Counted from the stretch's first letter, positions 1 through 11,799 are shown. The stretch: 62,777 nt of DNA from Butyriboletus loyo (GCA_038093515.1 JBBPSI010000148.1:1-62777), one strand, 5' to 3'. Notes: a model not told the origin generated them from the sequence alone. Made by a program: numbers and translations.

Positions 1-1470
1 AAGTTGGTTTAGACAGGAAGAAAATTCTTGGCGATAGTACGTCAATCAAATGGCCATGACCGTTGATATCACCAACCTGCTGTAGTTCCCATCGTCGTTG
101 TACTGACGAAGCTCGACCTGCTGGACAACGCATTGATGTTGGAACTGCGTACAGAAGGTGTTGTGTTCGGGACAATAGAGGAAGCGAAGCCGTTTCTAGA
201 ACCACGACGAACCACGTTTCTTCAAGAGTTCTGCACGCAACCGCTCCTACGAGCAGCAGAGGGCGATGTGCCACATGTAGCCGTTTCTAGTATGCACCAC
301 CTTGCATTTTTCTCGTCTATTATTAAATGAATGGCATGACAGCGAAAATCGGTTACAGGTTGGAACCAACGGTGTCTGGGCTCGTCAGGACCACAGCTTC
401 CGAGATCGAACGGTACATCAAAGCCGATCCGACCTATGCTTCGACGCCCGAGCGTCCGAGCATTGAGTGGAATGCACCGCTGTATATCGCCGGAATGGCC
501 CAACGGGCGAGCATTGAAGCAAAGGTGGATCTTACGATAGCGTGCGCCCCATATCACCGTTTTCGGAGCCAATCTGATATCTTTGTAGCATAGGGAAAAA
601 GAGTGAGTACGTGCTATTTCTGTGTCGTTGTTCTAAGCGTCTGTCAAGGATACTGGACGAACCTCGGTGCAAGCTTTAGCTTTTCGGCCGATAAGGTGAA
701 GGAGTACCTGCTTGTCATACATCGGGACATCATCCAAGTCTGGAACTTCAATGACCCGGAAATGGTGAGAAATTAAATCATCCCTCTTCATGCCATCGCG
801 CTTGACATTGTACAAGGCACTACAAGACGATAAGTTCAAAGAAGCTTTGTTGGATACTTCGGGTCTTGGAGTACACGACATTCCAGGTCCACAGGCTGTC
901 CTGTAAGCCAGGTAATTCAATGCTCCGTAATAATGTTTGACAACAGACACAGGGGTTCTGTGGTGCCATTGGTCTCTGCACTGGCCCCACTCATCAGTAA
1001 CCCAGCCTTGATTGTCGTCACGCTTCCCATCGCAGGAGCCTTCACTCTCGCAAAGTTGTGTTACGAGATTTACCAGTCGGCGTAAGTAGTCGTATCTCAT
1101 GTCTGGTGGTTGAGCGACTAACACCGAATTTAGTCGAACTATTGCCAAACGGTTCATGGCATACATTACGGACCTGATCTACGTGATGAAGATCCTGTTC
1201 ATCCTGGCACCGCAGGGAACTGTCACTGCTCGGGACGTGGCTCTCGCACTGGACGTCTACACGAAATCGACGTATAGGAACCGTGTTCACTTGGAGGTGA
1301 ACGAATTCAGTATAGGACCTATGATGATGCGCGGAGGACGTGACGTGGTTCTGGACAAGATTGAAATGATGGTCAGACGATACAACATTACTGACGAGGA
1401 CGTGTCACAATTACGGAGCCGGATGCAGGTCGGACCAGGTCCGTCGCAGAAGGCCTCGGCGAGTTCTTAG
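1..1470 (+). CDS. G-domain (P-loop GTPase-like) protein, 3' part
   Basis: This is the 3' part of a multi-exon gene whose start lies left of the window. Exons that keep phase are <1-36, 86-289, one from 343, one ending at 764, 817-902, 947-1081 and 1134-1470 (TAG stop). The exon from 86 begins with a hydrophobic strand followed by TKLD, the G4 guanine-specificity motif of small GTPases. The rest matches the helical C-terminal half of G-domain proteins common in Agaricomycetes: a VWNFNDP stretch, then a hydrophobic segment near 960-1070 that may be membrane-associated. The join between the exon from 343 and the one ending at 764 is unresolved, because all three frames hit stops near 578-593 and the splice site is ambiguous. 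The tail is serine- and lysine-rich. Family assignment rests on G4 and remembered family patterns. Cellular role is unknown. Confidence 0.6.
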
Positions 1471-1722
1471 TTGAACTCACGCGTCGCGACGAGAGATGGT
1501 GGTTGATGTTCGAGGTTTGTTTAGGCTTATATAGGGCTGTACGCATGATGCTTTTAGCGACGCTATGGCCATGTATTTCAATGTACACAAGTAAACGTGT
1601 CTCTACCGGCCCCGGTGCGTTTCCTCCTCGGACATCGGACATCGTCATGCCAGACTTGGATTTGTGAGCCATGCGATTACACACATTTCTTGGTCATCTG
1701 AGTTGTTGGAGCAAGTGATATC

Positions 1723-1857
1723 ACCGCTTTGCAGCCTCGAAGCCGAGACCCGTGCTGGCACCGATGACGGCGATTGCCTTTCCAGAGAGATCAGCGGTTT
1801 CGAGTGGGAGGTACTGTGAACCACTGGTCGCACGAAGCTGAGGATCGGTCTCTTCAT
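1723..1857 (-). pseudogene. Short-chain dehydrogenase N-terminal fragment
   Basis: The minus strand reads a short open stretch containing DLSGKAIAVIGASTGLGFEA. This is the first beta strand and the glycine-rich GxxxGxG cofactor loop that open the Rossmann fold of short-chain dehydrogenases. The upstream frame closes at a stop without a start codon. Downstream, a possible donor leads into sequence with no catalytic Tyr-x-x-x-Lys or other SDR region before the neighbouring gene. About 45 of the usual 250-300 residues survive. I read it as a truncated relic. A missed exon structure is unlikely, because fewer than 300 bp remain before the G-domain gene. Confidence 0.55.
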
Positions 1858-2963
1858 CGTTTCACAAGATTATCATTTAGTGCGTCTTCCGGGAAGGCGG
1901 ACAATGATGGAGCGGTTTACTCTAGACCTTTCACGCATGGTTGGATATACGCGTGGTTAAGCGGAGGCCAAAGGCACCATCGAATGCGACGAAGCACAGC
2001 TCTGTCGAAGATCAGTAAATTAAAATGTGAAATCCTTGGGTGCACTTGCTCGGAGGCTCTAGAGATGCTTGAAGGATATGTAGCTATGCCCTGTTTTGCT
2101 ACCGGGTGGCATGGGCATAGTGCAGCTGCAACGGCGAGAGTCGAGAACCGGTAATTCGCTGCAGCCATGTGGGACGCAAAATGCAGAGTGAGAGACGGGG
2201 AGCTTCGTCGTTCGCCGTCGCTTATGGGCGGTAGAGTTCCCACGCTCGCAGAAAAGCCCCCGTCAGGTTGAGGCAAATCAGCCTCACGATCGACCTTTTT
2301 TTTCCAGCGCCCTCTAGTCCCTACTTCGACACTCTTCAAAATCCTCTGGTCCGTTATGCGACTAGACATTCTTGAATCGATGCGGACGATCGTACGGGCA
2401 TCGACCGGGGCTGCCCTTCCTCAGGCTGACTGATACTGGTGCAGTGACATGAAGTGACCCTTGGGATTGTCGCTCTTGGCCGTCGCTCGACGTGTTTGTA
2501 TCGGCACGCGAACCATATGAGAGCTTGTTCGGCCTATGTCTGTATGGAAAATGAACACCTTGGCTCCAACAGGACTTTCCGCGACGCGTCGGTAGGTGTG
2601 GTTGTATTCCACCCTCTTAATGTTCAGTAACTTTTTTCCTGGTCATCCAACCATTCCCCGGGGCATCGATCAGCGTTTCACCCGTGCCTCCTTCCTACTG
2701 GCCGCCTCCAGAAATATTTTATTTCAGCGCAGAAGCGGATCCCGCAACCAAACACGCTTGTGAACTGTGGAAAATGGCGACTCTCCTGCAGGGGACATGA
2801 ACAGGAACAAGATCTGCGTGATCATGGCCTCTGGCGAGGCGGCGTCGGATGCGAAGCGGCTCTGCAAAGTGCTGAGAAATCATAGAGTTTACCATTTTTG
2901 GCAATGTTTTCTCAGTACTTGCTAGCGCCACTTCCAGAGCCTCCGCTCTCACAAGTGGCCCAT
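1858..2963. other. No recognisable gene
   Basis: About 1.1 kb between the SDR relic and the copper transporter gene. Only short open frames with no recognisable motif are visible. The right end must hold the promoter of the downstream transporter gene, but I see no clear TATA element. Confidence 0.4.
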
Positions 2964-3723
2964 ATGATCATGACGTCCCGGCCCCTCCTTGCACTATGCT
3001 TCTTCATCGCCCCCACCTTTGCTCAGTCCAATGGGATGGACATGTCAATGGACATGCCCATGGACCTCATTGTCGGTCGTATGCTACCCTATGCCCACTT
3101 TACCCCGGGTGACACCGGTAAGCGAACTTGATCATCCAGATGTTTGCCCGCAACTGAGACGAAGCTAGTGTGGTTTCTCGGTTGGGTGCCGAGTAGCGTA
3201 GGTTCGATGGTAGGCACATGTATTGGCTTGCTATTGCTCGCCATGTTGGAACGATGGCTGGCGGCGTGTCTCAATCTCGCGGAGCAGCACTGGGTTGAGA
3301 GGCAAGTCATTCCATCGTCTTCCGACCTACCCTAATGGTCATATTGGTGTTGTGTTAATACGCCTCATGTCTGGTCTATAAAGGACAAGCATCTTGGTAC
3401 TCGACAAGTCTGATGGGGTCTCTGCTCCCACGTCGTCCTCCGCATCGTCTTCGTCGCTGAGTGCCAAAAAATCCAAGTGGCTCCAATTTCCACCATTTGT
3501 GCCCGAGCTTGATATCACCAGAGGGGTCCTGTTTGCAGCGCATGCGTTTCTCGAGTTCTTTCTCATGTTGGCTGTCATGTACGTCGTTTGACTGTCACGC
3601 CCACCTGGCCGAACTGACCGTGCCTGTAGGACCCTTCAACTCGCATTCCTAGCGTCAATTGCGGTAGGGTCGGGTGTAGGTGAAACGTTGTTTGGACGGT
3701 TTTCGTCGCTTCACGGGCGTTGA
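2964..3723 (+). CDS. Ctr-family (SLC31) copper transporter
   Basis: Membrane copper importer of the Ctr type. Proposed exons are 2964-3117, 3169-3301, 3384-3578 and 3630-3723, and all phases close. The N-terminus has a signal-like hydrophobic stretch and then a methionine-rich segment (GMDMSMDMPMDL) of the kind that binds Cu(I) outside the membrane. The FTPGDT-WFLGW junction opens TM1. TM2 carries the copper-pore MxxxM (MLAVM), and TM3 carries the GxxxG packing motif (GSGVG) followed by GETLFGRF. At about 190 residues the protein is close to the usual length for fungal low-affinity Ctr proteins. The second intron (3302-3383) appears to be GC-AG, with the donor AG|GCAAGT. A ferric/cupric reductase gene lies 3.5 kb downstream on the same strand and could supply Cu(I). 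Regulation is not visible. Confidence 0.88.
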
Positions 3724-4097
3724 TTATGGATTGTGTGTTTACATGGGTTGTACAGAGTACACACGAGTACCGTGGGTAAACCTCGGACTGAGTAGAAGAA
3801 TGTTTGCTTTGGACAAATAAACGTATTACATAATCTGAGTGTGGGTCGATCAAGCGGCCATGGTGTCGTTTAGTACCTTGACCTTACGGGTCTCTGTCAT
3901 CACTGTCAGCTGGGTACTACTAAGAACGTTTAAAGAACATGCATCTGTGTGAGGATGAGCGGCGATGAGGGTGATGCGATCATCATCACCATTATGTAAC
4001 TGTGACCGTGACGCTGGGAACAAAAACACCTCGTGATCAAGTACGTTGATCAGTCGGAAGAGGAGTGCACTGTGTGGCTGGCCTGGCGGAATGATCC
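3724..4097. other. Short intergenic stretch
   Basis: About 370 bp between the copper transporter stop and a retroelement fragment. It should contain the transporter's 3' UTR. No gene or clear repeat is visible. Confidence 0.4.
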
Positions 4098-5110
4098 GTG
4101 CTCGGGACTCCTAAACCTTGCACAGTCCTGCCCATGATGAGCACAATCATACTCTTCGCACTACCGCTGCCGAGCCTGAGCGCAAGGAGACCTATGATTA
4201 TCAGAACGGGCCTGGTAGCAGCCCACCCACGATCCCACCCTCTCTATCACCTCGTTCGCAGTGCTACTACTAAACGCGTCGTCAAACACCACCGCTCCTC
4301 GCTTCATCATGCGTGTCGGGCTTTTGAGCTGAATCCAAGTGCCAGCGACGTAGAGACCATCGTGCATAGCCGGCGCTGCGGCGGCCCGCCGGGCCCGGAG
4401 CCGCCCAGCGGCGCAACAAGTACGACACCATACCAGATTCGCATCGCGCCCGATCGTAGGACAGCCATCGCGGAGCACGATGCATGCAACGATGAAATCA
4501 AGGTGTACTGTGTTGGTTCGGGTCAAAACGAGAAAGTGGGAGCCGCGGCGGTCCTGTACCGGGGGGACAAGCGACCGCGCGTGCTACGCTACCATCTGGG
4601 TACAGAGAAGGAACACACCGTACGTGAGGCAGAAGCGGTCGGGCTTACTTTGGCAGCGAGACTGATAGGAACAGAACCCAACGTCACCTTCCCCATCTCG
4701 ATCTATGTTGACAATCAGGGCGCTATCAAGTCCAGTGAAGTATTCACCACCAAACCAGAGTACTGCATGACGGATAGATTTCGTAAAATGATGATGGAGA
4801 TACAGACGGACAACGCGCAGAAGGGGTGTAATGTGACAGTGTGCTGGATCTCAGGCCATAATGGAGTCGAAGGGAATGAAAGGGCGGACAGAGAGGCCAA
4901 GAAAGCTGCGGAAGGGGAAGAACAGAACAGCGCAAAGAAGCGCCTACCACATCACCTTTGAAATGAAGTCCTCCCTGCCAGCCACATCTTTCAATCGATC
5001 GCGCGATACAAGATGCGTCTACAACGGTTCATGAAGACGGAACATACACCTCTGCTTATACCAAATTGCATTCTACATTCCTTCGTACGAGCGGTCGCCT
5101 CCAGCGGCCC
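4098..5110 (+). mobile_element. Non-LTR retrotransposon fragment with RNase H domain
   Basis: A 287-codon open frame (4098-4961) carries an RNase H domain of the kind found at the C-terminus of LINE pol proteins in Agaricomycetes. Visible parts are a VGAAAVLY strand, an EAEAVGL helix holding the catalytic Glu, the YVDNQGAI strand with catalytic Asp, and a WISGHNGVEGNERAD block with the last acidic residue. Beyond the TGA at about 4961, further conceptual translation to about 5100 resembles the usual tail of such proteins. There is no endonuclease, no reverse transcriptase and no poly(A) tract, so it is a dead remnant. The first 100 residues of the frame show no similarity I recognise. It sits between the copper transporter and the metalloreductase genes. 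Confidence 0.75.
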
Positions 5111-7182
5111 GAGTACTTGTATATCCATAGTCAACGTTCAGGACTTGTATTCACCTATCGAACTGTAATAATAAGCTGCTGCAACTTTCGAGACTGGTGT
5201 TTCTAAAACGACTGGCGGAGGGAAATCCGACTGGTTGGGGAATTTGCACGGTCGGAGGCGCAGTAGGGGCACAAGGGCCCCTAGACTAGTGTGTTTGTCC
5301 TACATATGTCATATTACTCCACAATGGACGAAAATTGGAAAAAAAAGGGCCGCCGACCGGACCCAGACTACCGCTCATTGGAGGAAGCCGGTCGAGGAGT
5401 GCGGAAGCAGAGCCGACCTAGGCGAACCGAGACGTACATATCCAGAGTTAGCAATGGTATGAAGCGCAGTAGGTCCGGCAGAGAAACAGAAAGGCACACA
5501 GCCGTCGGGGCGGGGATGAGCCCAGAATTCGGGAGCTTTCCCCGATGGCGCCATATTTATATTTCATGGTTGCATCTTACCCTTCTATCCCTTCTTAGAC
5601 ACTTGGGTCACGGAAGAATCTTTGGACTCAGTGAGCAGGGCATGACGGGGCTTTCCGCTACTTGACTTCATGGGATGCGGTAGAGTGTTGCAGCGCGCGC
5701 TGTAAACCAAAGGTTCTTCTGGAGGCTTCAAAGGCGAGAAAACCGCCGTGTTTCTGCTTGGTTAGCTTCTAGATACGTTCGTGGTCCCGTGACGAAGCAG
5801 ATGGGATGCGAAGGACCGACGTCCGTCTGAGATAAGACCAAGACAGGTGATCCCTCGCTCATAATAATCGATCGTAACGGCGTGCGGAGTCCAACTGCCA
5901 ACTACCATCGAAACTTTAAAGTAGGGTGCAGTTGTCATCGCCGATCATACTTTCCCTCGTTGTTAGTCACCTTGCTTGGATCATTTTCCTACGGGTCCAT
6001 GTTTTACCGAACTCAATTGTCAAGCAGAGTGACGTATGATATTCGAGTGATGCATGCTCAAAATTCTCGCAAACAGATCACATACACCGACGGACACATC
6101 AAGAAAATGACGACAACTGAGCAATTTTACCACTCTAAATTTCGCCCAGGTCCTATCGAAGACTGGCTTAGGCTCTATAACCGAAACCTTTTTGGAGGGC
6201 GATTGACCGGTCAACCCATCATCGCCACCAGCCTTCCTTTTACCCTTTTTGTTGGCCGGAGTCAACTGGGTCTGAGCCTTCAGCAAGCCAACTTGCGTGT
6301 ACGAATGGAATGGAAGAAGCTTCATGGACTTCAAAATGACCTGGTAAACGCGAGACCCACCTCGAAATTGATTCCGACTGTTCGATCGGGGGTTTAGCTG
6401 AATGTTCCACCTGCGCGCACATTTTGAATTAGCATCGACCGAGGTAAACGAGAGTGGGTAAGAATATACATACAGTTTGAGACACACCTCGACTTCGACG
6501 TATTCATCCTGTTTGGTCTTCTCGTTGTACTCGCCGGGCCGGTGACAAGGACACCCTGCCCATCACGGATATCGGGAGAAACAACACTAGCATCGGCTAG
6601 GTCGCCATGTGCGTTGATCAACCCAGTAGAACGGCCGTCGGGGTCCGGCAGATCACAGAATTTCGACACACGATTCAGCTGATCTTAGCGCGTGAACCTA
6701 TCCACGGAGGACAGAGCATTGACACTTTTTACCACCCCCCCGAGGTCTAGACTTTGGCTTGAGAAGTGGCTCTCGCCTTGCCTGAACGCTGTCAAGGTAC
6801 CGAACACGATTAATAACATGAATTGCAAGTCCACTTGACATATGTACCCGACGAGCCATCATCTGTATAGTTATTACATAACACTTTCCCTTCCTACAGT
6901 GCAGGTTCGTTTGCACCTCCTCCACTACCGTGGGAGTCGGAAATCGATCGGTCAACAGTGGATGCTTTGTTTAGAAACGTTCGCCTGTAAATCCGTCTGC
7001 GAGAAGTGACATGAGACTGACCACGTGGGAATTAGGTAGAGAGCAAAGGACGACGAGCGACGGCGGCGACGGAGGAACTCGCCCCAAATACGAGTCCGCG
7101 GGCCTATTCGTACTCCGCTTGCTTTCTCCGAGGTATGCCGAGTTTCGGCTCGTCGGGCAAAGGTCACTCTCGTGTTGCCATC
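5111..7182. other. No confident gene; possibly eroded coding sequence
   Basis: About 2 kb without a gene I can support. Minus-strand frames at 6020-6487 and 6394-6669 have some coding character: lysine-rich and acidic stretches, and a segment near 6500 reading EYNEKTKQDEYVEVE. They do not join in phase or match a family I know. They may be remains of a decayed gene. The right end holds the promoter of the metalloreductase gene. Confidence 0.35.
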
Positions 7183-9358
7183 ATGTCTGGTGCACCTCCG
7201 ACGGTTCCAGCCAGTTTACAGATCTACAAGTACGTACAACTTTACATTCTTTATTACGCCCATATAATCGTTCCTTCTAGTTCTTACGTCGAAGATCCGA
7301 TATGGCAAAGTAAATTCACCGCCATCTGGTGCTCCTGCTTGGGCGTCTTCCTCGTTCTCTCGCTCCCGTCGCTTGTGCATGCGTTTAAACATGGGCGTGC
7401 GCTTACTGGTTTCTTTGGCGTTTCCGAGGGTTATGGAAGAAGGTATTCTGCTGTGATCAGCGAGGAAAAGACGTCCCCCTCGCCTTCACAACCACCCCAA
7501 TACCCGTCGAGAAGTCGCAAGACAGCAACGTACCGGGATGTGTGCGCGTCTATTCCGCGATGGTCGGTTCCTTATCTCGAGTTGAACGCTGGACAAAGTA
7601 CATATCCAACACACACTCATCCTTTTCTCTCTCACGGTTGACCAACGCTATCGTTTTAGTTTTCGTCCTCGCAGCGTACCTTGCCATCACGTTGCTATGC
7701 ATCATCAAAGATGCACCCCTTATATCTAACCCAAACCGAGCTGGTATATATGATTTCCCTCCGTTCTTCCGTCTCCTGCCCGCCCTCATGCTCTCGGCCA
7801 TTCCTTCTTCATCCAGGCTTCCTCGCATTCGCCCAATTCCCGATTGTATTCCTCTTTTCCACCAAAAACTCCCTTTTGTCGCTCCTTCTTGGACCCGGCC
7901 ACGGCTATGAAAGGCTCAATTTTCTTCATCGCATGGCAGGCCGCGTCATGTTCCTCGCCGCTGCCATCCACGGCGGTCTCTGGATCCGCAATCACATCCA
8001 ATACGGCCTTCCCATTCTCGGTCCCCAGAAAGAAACGTCTGGCGTTGCGTCCTTTGCCGTACTCGGCTGTATCGTCCTCTTTTCGCTGCGACCGATCCGA
8101 AGGTGGTTTTACCAAGCGTTCTTTGTGATTCAGTGAGTACACGTTGGCTGACTTGTAGTGAGGAAGAGTGGCGATGACATATGTGCGTGCGTGCATGCAG
8201 TGTGCTCACGTTTGTAGCCTTCTTTGTATGCGTGTGTTATCATTCCATCTATGCGCCGCCATGGATATTCCCACCACTTGCATTGTACGGAGCAGACATG
8301 TTCCTGCGCCTGCTTCGCTACCGATTCAAAGACGCCACGGTGACAGCCCCCAACGACCTTATGACGCTCGTGAGTGTGTTATGCTATCATCGGTCTGGGT
8401 TTATTCACGATGATTTCCAGGTGCACGTACATGATTGCGACGAGGGCTGGATCGCAGGTCAGCATGTCTGTCTCCGTGTCTTTTTCTCCGGACGTCCCCT
8501 GGAGAGTCATCCCCTGAGCATTCTCTCTGCTCCGCCCGCGTACTCGTGTCTATCCAATCCAGGGTTACTCCTCGGTGCACGCGTCAACGGCGATTGGACG
8601 AGGGCACTCAATAAGTTTGTCCGTGAGGAGCAGGAGAGGTTGGTGGTGATGGACGAGGCGTGCAAGGACAAGGACAAGGCCCGGGATGTATCGGTTCCTG
8701 TTCAAGTCATGATCGATGGACCTTATGGGGGGTCGAGCGTCGACCTTGGCCAGTACGAAACGGTGCTGCTTGTCTCGGGCGGCTCTGGCATCACGTTCAC
8801 GCTCGGTCTGTTGGACGATATCGTAGGTCGGTGTGCCAAGCTGCGTCGACGCGGCGGCGAACGAACTCGACGCATCGAGTTTGCGTGGTACATTCGGTCG
8901 TTTGGTAGGCACCTTTTACTCTCGCCCCGATTCGCTCTGATGTGTTTTTAGGCAATATTCAATGGTTCGCACCGATGTTGAGAGACATTGCCAACACGGC
9001 CGTCAACTGCTCCATCGATCTCCATATCTCGATCTTCGTCACGTGTTTGTGTGATCCAGAAGCAGTGCCTTTGATCCTAAACTGTGATATGGCGTTGGCA
9101 AGGCCGTCCATCTACACGTTACTTCAAGACCTGACTGGTCCTCGAAGCGTTTCGTCCTCTTCGGTCGAAGAAGATGGTAAACAGCTTCACGACATGGAAC
9201 GGATCGAAACGAGCAGCCATGTGGGGGGAGTGGCAGTTTGTGCGAGTGGACCAGCAAGCTTGACGACGGAGGCGCAAAATGCAGTCGCTCGGTTGGGGGT
9301 CATGCGTGGGATTGAACTAGGCGGGGTGGCCATCCACGTCGAGCAGTTCACCCTCTAA
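7183..9358 (+). CDS. Ferric/cupric reductase transmembrane component (FRE/NOX family)
   Basis: Plasma-membrane haem- and FAD-dependent reductase that moves electrons from cytosolic NADPH to extracellular Fe(III) or Cu(II). Seven phase-consistent exons: 7183-7229, 7281-7597, 7660-7743, 7817-8132, 8201-8369, 8421-8904 and 8952-9358. About 600 residues. TM helices include the two haem-ligating H-x13-H pairs, one in LHRMAGR...AAIH and one running from the His split by the 8133-8200 intron to CYHSIY. FAD binding is shown by HPLSI, and NADPH binding by DGPYGG, VSGGSGITF and a C-terminal CASGP. I chose the ATG at 7183 because the frame upstream looks non-coding; 7135 is an in-frame alternative. The 8370-8420 intron is 51 nt with no in-frame stop, so retention would add 17 residues. 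A Ctr copper transporter lies upstream on the same strand. Confidence 0.9.
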
Positions 9359-9615
9359 GTCGCGATACGGCACGTTTCTCTGGAGAACGAGGTGTCTATG
9401 TAGATGCTCTTAGACTGTACAAGTGTTCTGGGTGAAAACATGGTTACGATGGCGTGTCACTTGGTCTCGTGAATCATTTCAGGCACATACGACACCTTTT
9501 GCACAATCATTGAAGTTCTGTTCATTGACAACCCGCACCCACAAGCCAGATATGTGATATGTGTGACTCACCCAGGTGAATTACTTGTTTTTGAACTTTG
9601 TGTTGATCAAAGGAG

Positions 9616-9675
9616 GTGTTGATGGTGAAGATGTTGAAGAGGATGATAAGGATGAGGAAGATGAGGAAGATGAGA

Positions 9676-9706
<31 letters not shown>

Positions 9707-9747
9707 TGAGGAGGATGAGGAGGATGAGGAGGATGAAGATGAGGATA
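9616..9747 (+). repeat. Purine-rich (GAGGAT)n low-complexity tract
   Basis: About 130 bp of nearly pure purine sequence built from GAGGAT, GAAGAT and GAG units, with all pyrimidines as T. It lies inside an open frame (9576-9812) that would encode almost only Glu and Asp, but this follows from the repeat and shows no sign of a gene. It sits about 250 bp after the reductase stop codon. Confidence 0.85.
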
Positions 9748-10158
9748 AATATGGAAACTTGTTACATGAACGGCAAATACTGACGCGGCTACCTTTCGAG
9801 ACCTCCCAGTGATATGACGAACTTGCCGCCAGAAACTCGCCTGCCCGTCGTCTAGTCAAACTCTTATCCACAACGCAAAGATCCAGATCCAGATCCCCAG
9901 GCTTTGGACGAAAGGGACAAAAGTCAGACAGCCGCCGTCACAGTTGCTAGCATTGAGCAGTCTCGTGGCGTCGTCTCGCCGGCAGTCACAAACACAATTC
10001 CATTATTCGTTACAACAACGTGATTTAGCCTAGGGTACGTAGGTGGTGATGTATACGGTAAGTACTCGAGCGTGTAACGTACAGAACGATGCGTATCCAA
10101 CTCTCCATGACACAACGACATCAGCCTTCGGCCTTCGCGACCTCTTCAAAATGCCGGG
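9748..10158. other. Intergenic stretch between convergent genes
   Basis: About 400 bp between the purine tract and the stop codon of the leftward-reading membrane-protein gene. No gene is visible. It should include that gene's 3' UTR. Confidence 0.4.
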
Positions 10159-11457
10159 TCATCTGTCTCCACCTCTTGCCACACTGATGCTAAACGAATC
10201 ATCCGCAGACGCTAGGCCCATCATTACGAGATACAAACTCTGCTGAGCATCCTCCCCAAGCGGGACGTCCTTGTCCACCTTGAAAGTACGCCACACGATC
10301 ACGAAACGCGGCACGACGATGCACGTCAGCGATAATCCCAGGGTATGGTTGTACCAGAGAACGACCATCAGGCAGGCAAGGAAGATCATGACGTGTTGTT
10401 GACCACACTCAGCCCAATATGCAAAGCGTCGGATGCCTTTTAGAGGTGGGAGGTATCCCGGGCAGAAGGCGACGAGTTCCACGTAGCTTGGGAATAAGAG
10501 CAGAGCGCAGCCGACGGCGGCACACCATGGTACGAAGAGCAAGGCGCGGAGTACGCGGACCGAGATCGTCCTGAATGTCAAGACGTCGTGTCTGGTTAGT
10601 GGGATCGTCGGCGTCGGCGTTGAAGACGGGGGAGCACTGCATTGCGAAGCTGAGAAGCTGGGCATGCGGAGCCCGCTTCGTTCCTTCCTAAACGTGCTCT
10701 TGACGAAACCAGACGTCGAACCTGAGATGGTCCCAAATCTGCGGGTGATCGTCCGTGAGTGATGCTGTGTCGTCATAGCTTGTGAGCACTCAGGAACGAC
10801 AACAAGGCAAGGAATCAATGCTCACTGATGGTAAGCTCACGTCCGAGAGGGAGAACCGTCGGTTGGGCAGGCTATAAAAACCCTGCACGTCGAGCTCGAT
10901 GTTCGGAGGCTCGAGAGACGTGGGTCTACATACCTCGTCCGGATGAGGCTTCACAGACATCCGTTTCCCAAACCGTTCCCTCAATGGGCTCGATATCAAA
11001 ATAGGGGAAATATCATCCGGCCTCTGGCGATCCCGAACCACGATGTCATCGCGCTCGCTCAGCTTTCGATGAACAAAAAGGAAGGTGCGCCACTGACCTT
11101 TTTTTTCAACACGCCCAGCGCATGTGCGACTTTCTTGACCTTGTTCAACGCTAAAGAAAAATGGCGATGTTGTTTCATGACGGTCGTGGGCTTCTCCCGT
11201 GGTCCGAGGGTACACATTGGTTTGTCGGCCAGGACGCTTTGAAACGTGTGGCCTAGATGGAACATCTGTGCATCATCCTCGGGCGTCGTCGTCCCAGACG
11301 ACGATGCGTATCCTGTCGAGCTGGTTTCCGTGTCCGATGATGACACGGTACTCTTTGAGTGGTTGTACCGCTCCTGTGGCCGTATTAGTAACGCACGCGA
11401 AGCCAGTGGGCGGAATCTCACAAGGATGCGTAGGGACGAAGATGGACTGATGTTCAT
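10159..11457 (-). CDS. Conserved fungal membrane protein of unknown function
   Basis: Read leftward, the proposed exons are 11457-11422, 11373-11098, one ending at 10934, 10882-10841 and 10764-10159, with phases agreeing. The start of the third exon is uncertain: the acceptor lies 35 or about 74 nt after the donor at 11097. The N-terminal third is Ser/Thr-rich and acidic, then basic (KQHRHFSLALNKVKKVAHAL). The C-terminal half has two or three hydrophobic segments, a conserved-looking CPGYLPPLKGIRRFAYWAE stretch, and a tail with DVPLGEDAQQSLYLV. I recall similar uncharacterised proteins in Agaricomycetes, but no function. The first intron (11374-11421) has a good branch site (CTAAT) and a CCACAG acceptor. 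It is convergent with the metalloreductase gene. Confidence 0.7.
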
Positions 11458-11799
11458 CGAGATGTCTGGGACTATATGGGAGAGGAAGACAAACTAGGCG
11501 GAGAGAAAGAACTTCGACGCTACCAAGTATAAGAAGTTGTGCAATTACGCTATGCCAGTCCGGATCAGAATCGGGTGCCAACCCCAGTCCAGCCAGAGTA
11601 TGTCATGAAAGATGACTTGGAAAATGAAACCGGTTTTCCGTCGCCCGGATTATGATTACTTACAGATTTGTCAGAGAGTGGAAGGCTACTGGAGACACTT
11701 GTGCGTAGATTCGCTAACCTGCACGGTGTCATACAGATAACCAACGCCGATAGAGTGCTTCCGCTAGGGGGATCGTGCCAGCCGTAATATAAATTAGCG
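11458..11799. other. No recognisable gene
   Basis: About 340 bp, presumably the promoter region of the leftward membrane-protein gene. It also lies just beyond the C-terminal end of the decayed TFIIIC copy. No motif stands out. Confidence 0.35.

Noticed and set aside
9576..9812. Open frame encoding an almost pure Glu/Asp protein
   Set aside because: It is a by-product of the purine repeat; no splice sites, conserved flanks or homologue support a gene.
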